Assembly: GCA_021813595.1 (NCBI GenBank)
Contig: JAKAKF010000261.1
Coordinates: 1 to 6,198 of the forward strand
Origin: a bacterium
GTDB lineage: Bacteria; SZUA-79; Acidulodesulfobacterales; Acidulodesulfobacteraceae
Length of the DNA: 6,198 bases
Direction: 5' to 3'
This document shows, in pieces, positions 5,892-6,198 of this stretch. The notes beneath the pieces are model-generated. The model ran no database searches. It worked only from the letters and a program-made list of their open reading frames with translations, and was not told the DNA's origin. The translations under genes and the position numbers were made by a program. Numbering within the stretch: position 1 is the stretch's first letter; the number at the start of each line of letters is the position of its first letter.

Positions 5892-6198
5892 ATGCCTAAA
5901 GTGCTTGACGTAAAAGTTATCCCGCACAGAAATTATTTAATGGCGGATACTCCGGACCAAAAGCTTTTTATAGAATTAAAACTCGGAACAAAGCTGGAAT
6001 CCGGTCCTAATTTGCCGCTATCTATAGCTTTTATCGTCGATACTTCAGGGTCTATGCGGGAGATTGTTTCCGGTTCGCCGGTAAATACCGGGAAAACCGA
6101 AACTTTAGACGAAAATATTCATAATAATATAGTGAGCGGCGTTGATTCCGAATCCAAAATAGGAATTTTAATCGGCGGATTAAAGAAATTCGTGAGTT
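5892..6198 (+). CDS. VWA-domain protein, copy 2 (3' end outside window)
   Basis: The first 102 residues are visible and remain open to the window edge. They align with copy 1 (1075-2463): LDVKVIPHRNYLMADTPDQK matches LDVKIKLHRHYLLADAPNQK, and both continue to VDTSGSMRE, with roughly half of the first 55 positions identical by eye. The MIDAS start DTSGS is at residues 50-54. As in copy 1, an insert of about 30 residues follows (58-88) before the next helix (SKIGILIGGLKKF), but its sequence differs. There is no signal peptide, so it is expected to be cytosolic. It has its own consensus promoter and a strong Shine-Dalgarno sequence, unlike copy 1. The remaining MIDAS residues and C-terminal region lie beyond the window. 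The role is unknown; a metal-dependent protein-interaction function is inferred from the family. Confidence 0.9.
   Translation, partial: MPKVLDVKVIPHRNYLMADTPDQKLFIELKLGTKLESGPNLPLSIAFIVDTSGSMREIVSGSPVNTGKTETLDENIHNNIVSGVDSESKIGILIGGLKKFVS

Overview
The window comes from a bacterium, probably Gram-negative. It holds four genes or gene parts on both strands and three near-consensus sigma-70 promoters. DNA is AT-rich except in the ammonium transporter gene; one 60-base line of it is about 62% GC, against about 30% in one line of the HD-GYP gene (hand counts of single lines). The type IV pilus/type II secretion ATPase and the c-di-GMP enzyme suggest a proteobacterium-like surface and motility biology. 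Gene style and low GC would fit a deltaproteobacteria-like lineage, but no marker gene fixes the taxonomy.

Layout, left to right. Bases 2-853 (+) encode the C-terminal two thirds of an Amt-family ammonium transporter, cut by the window edge and followed by a very stable hairpin that looks like its terminator. A 221-base intergenic stretch carries short tandem repeats and a strong promoter for the next gene. Bases 1075-2463 (+) encode a 462-residue cytosolic von Willebrand factor A (VWA) protein with an intact metal-binding (MIDAS) site. It runs tail to tail, with a 7-base gap, into a two-gene minus-strand unit. That unit, in transcription order, is a GspE/PilB-type ATPase (5497 to 3716) with an MshEN-like N-terminal domain, then a protoglobin-HD-GYP protein (3661 to 2471), a probable haem-based sensor and c-di-GMP phosphodiesterase. 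Bases 5498-5891 hold no gene: they contain the ATPase promoter, a nested inverted-repeat element of about 168 bp, a 12-bp palindrome, a low-complexity AT tract, and the promoter and ribosome binding site of a second VWA gene (5892 to the window end), a clear paralogue of the first.

How the parts may work together: the haem-globin domain could sense oxygen or another diatomic gas and control c-di-GMP hydrolysis by the HD-GYP domain. The ATPase encoded just upstream, in the same likely transcript, carries a domain of the type that binds c-di-GMP in MshE-like ATPases. This suggests a local gas to c-di-GMP to pilus/secretion circuit, although the c-di-GMP motif is degenerate and binding is unproven. 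The two VWA genes flank this unit but nothing in the sequence ties them to it functionally. The amt gene looks unrelated.
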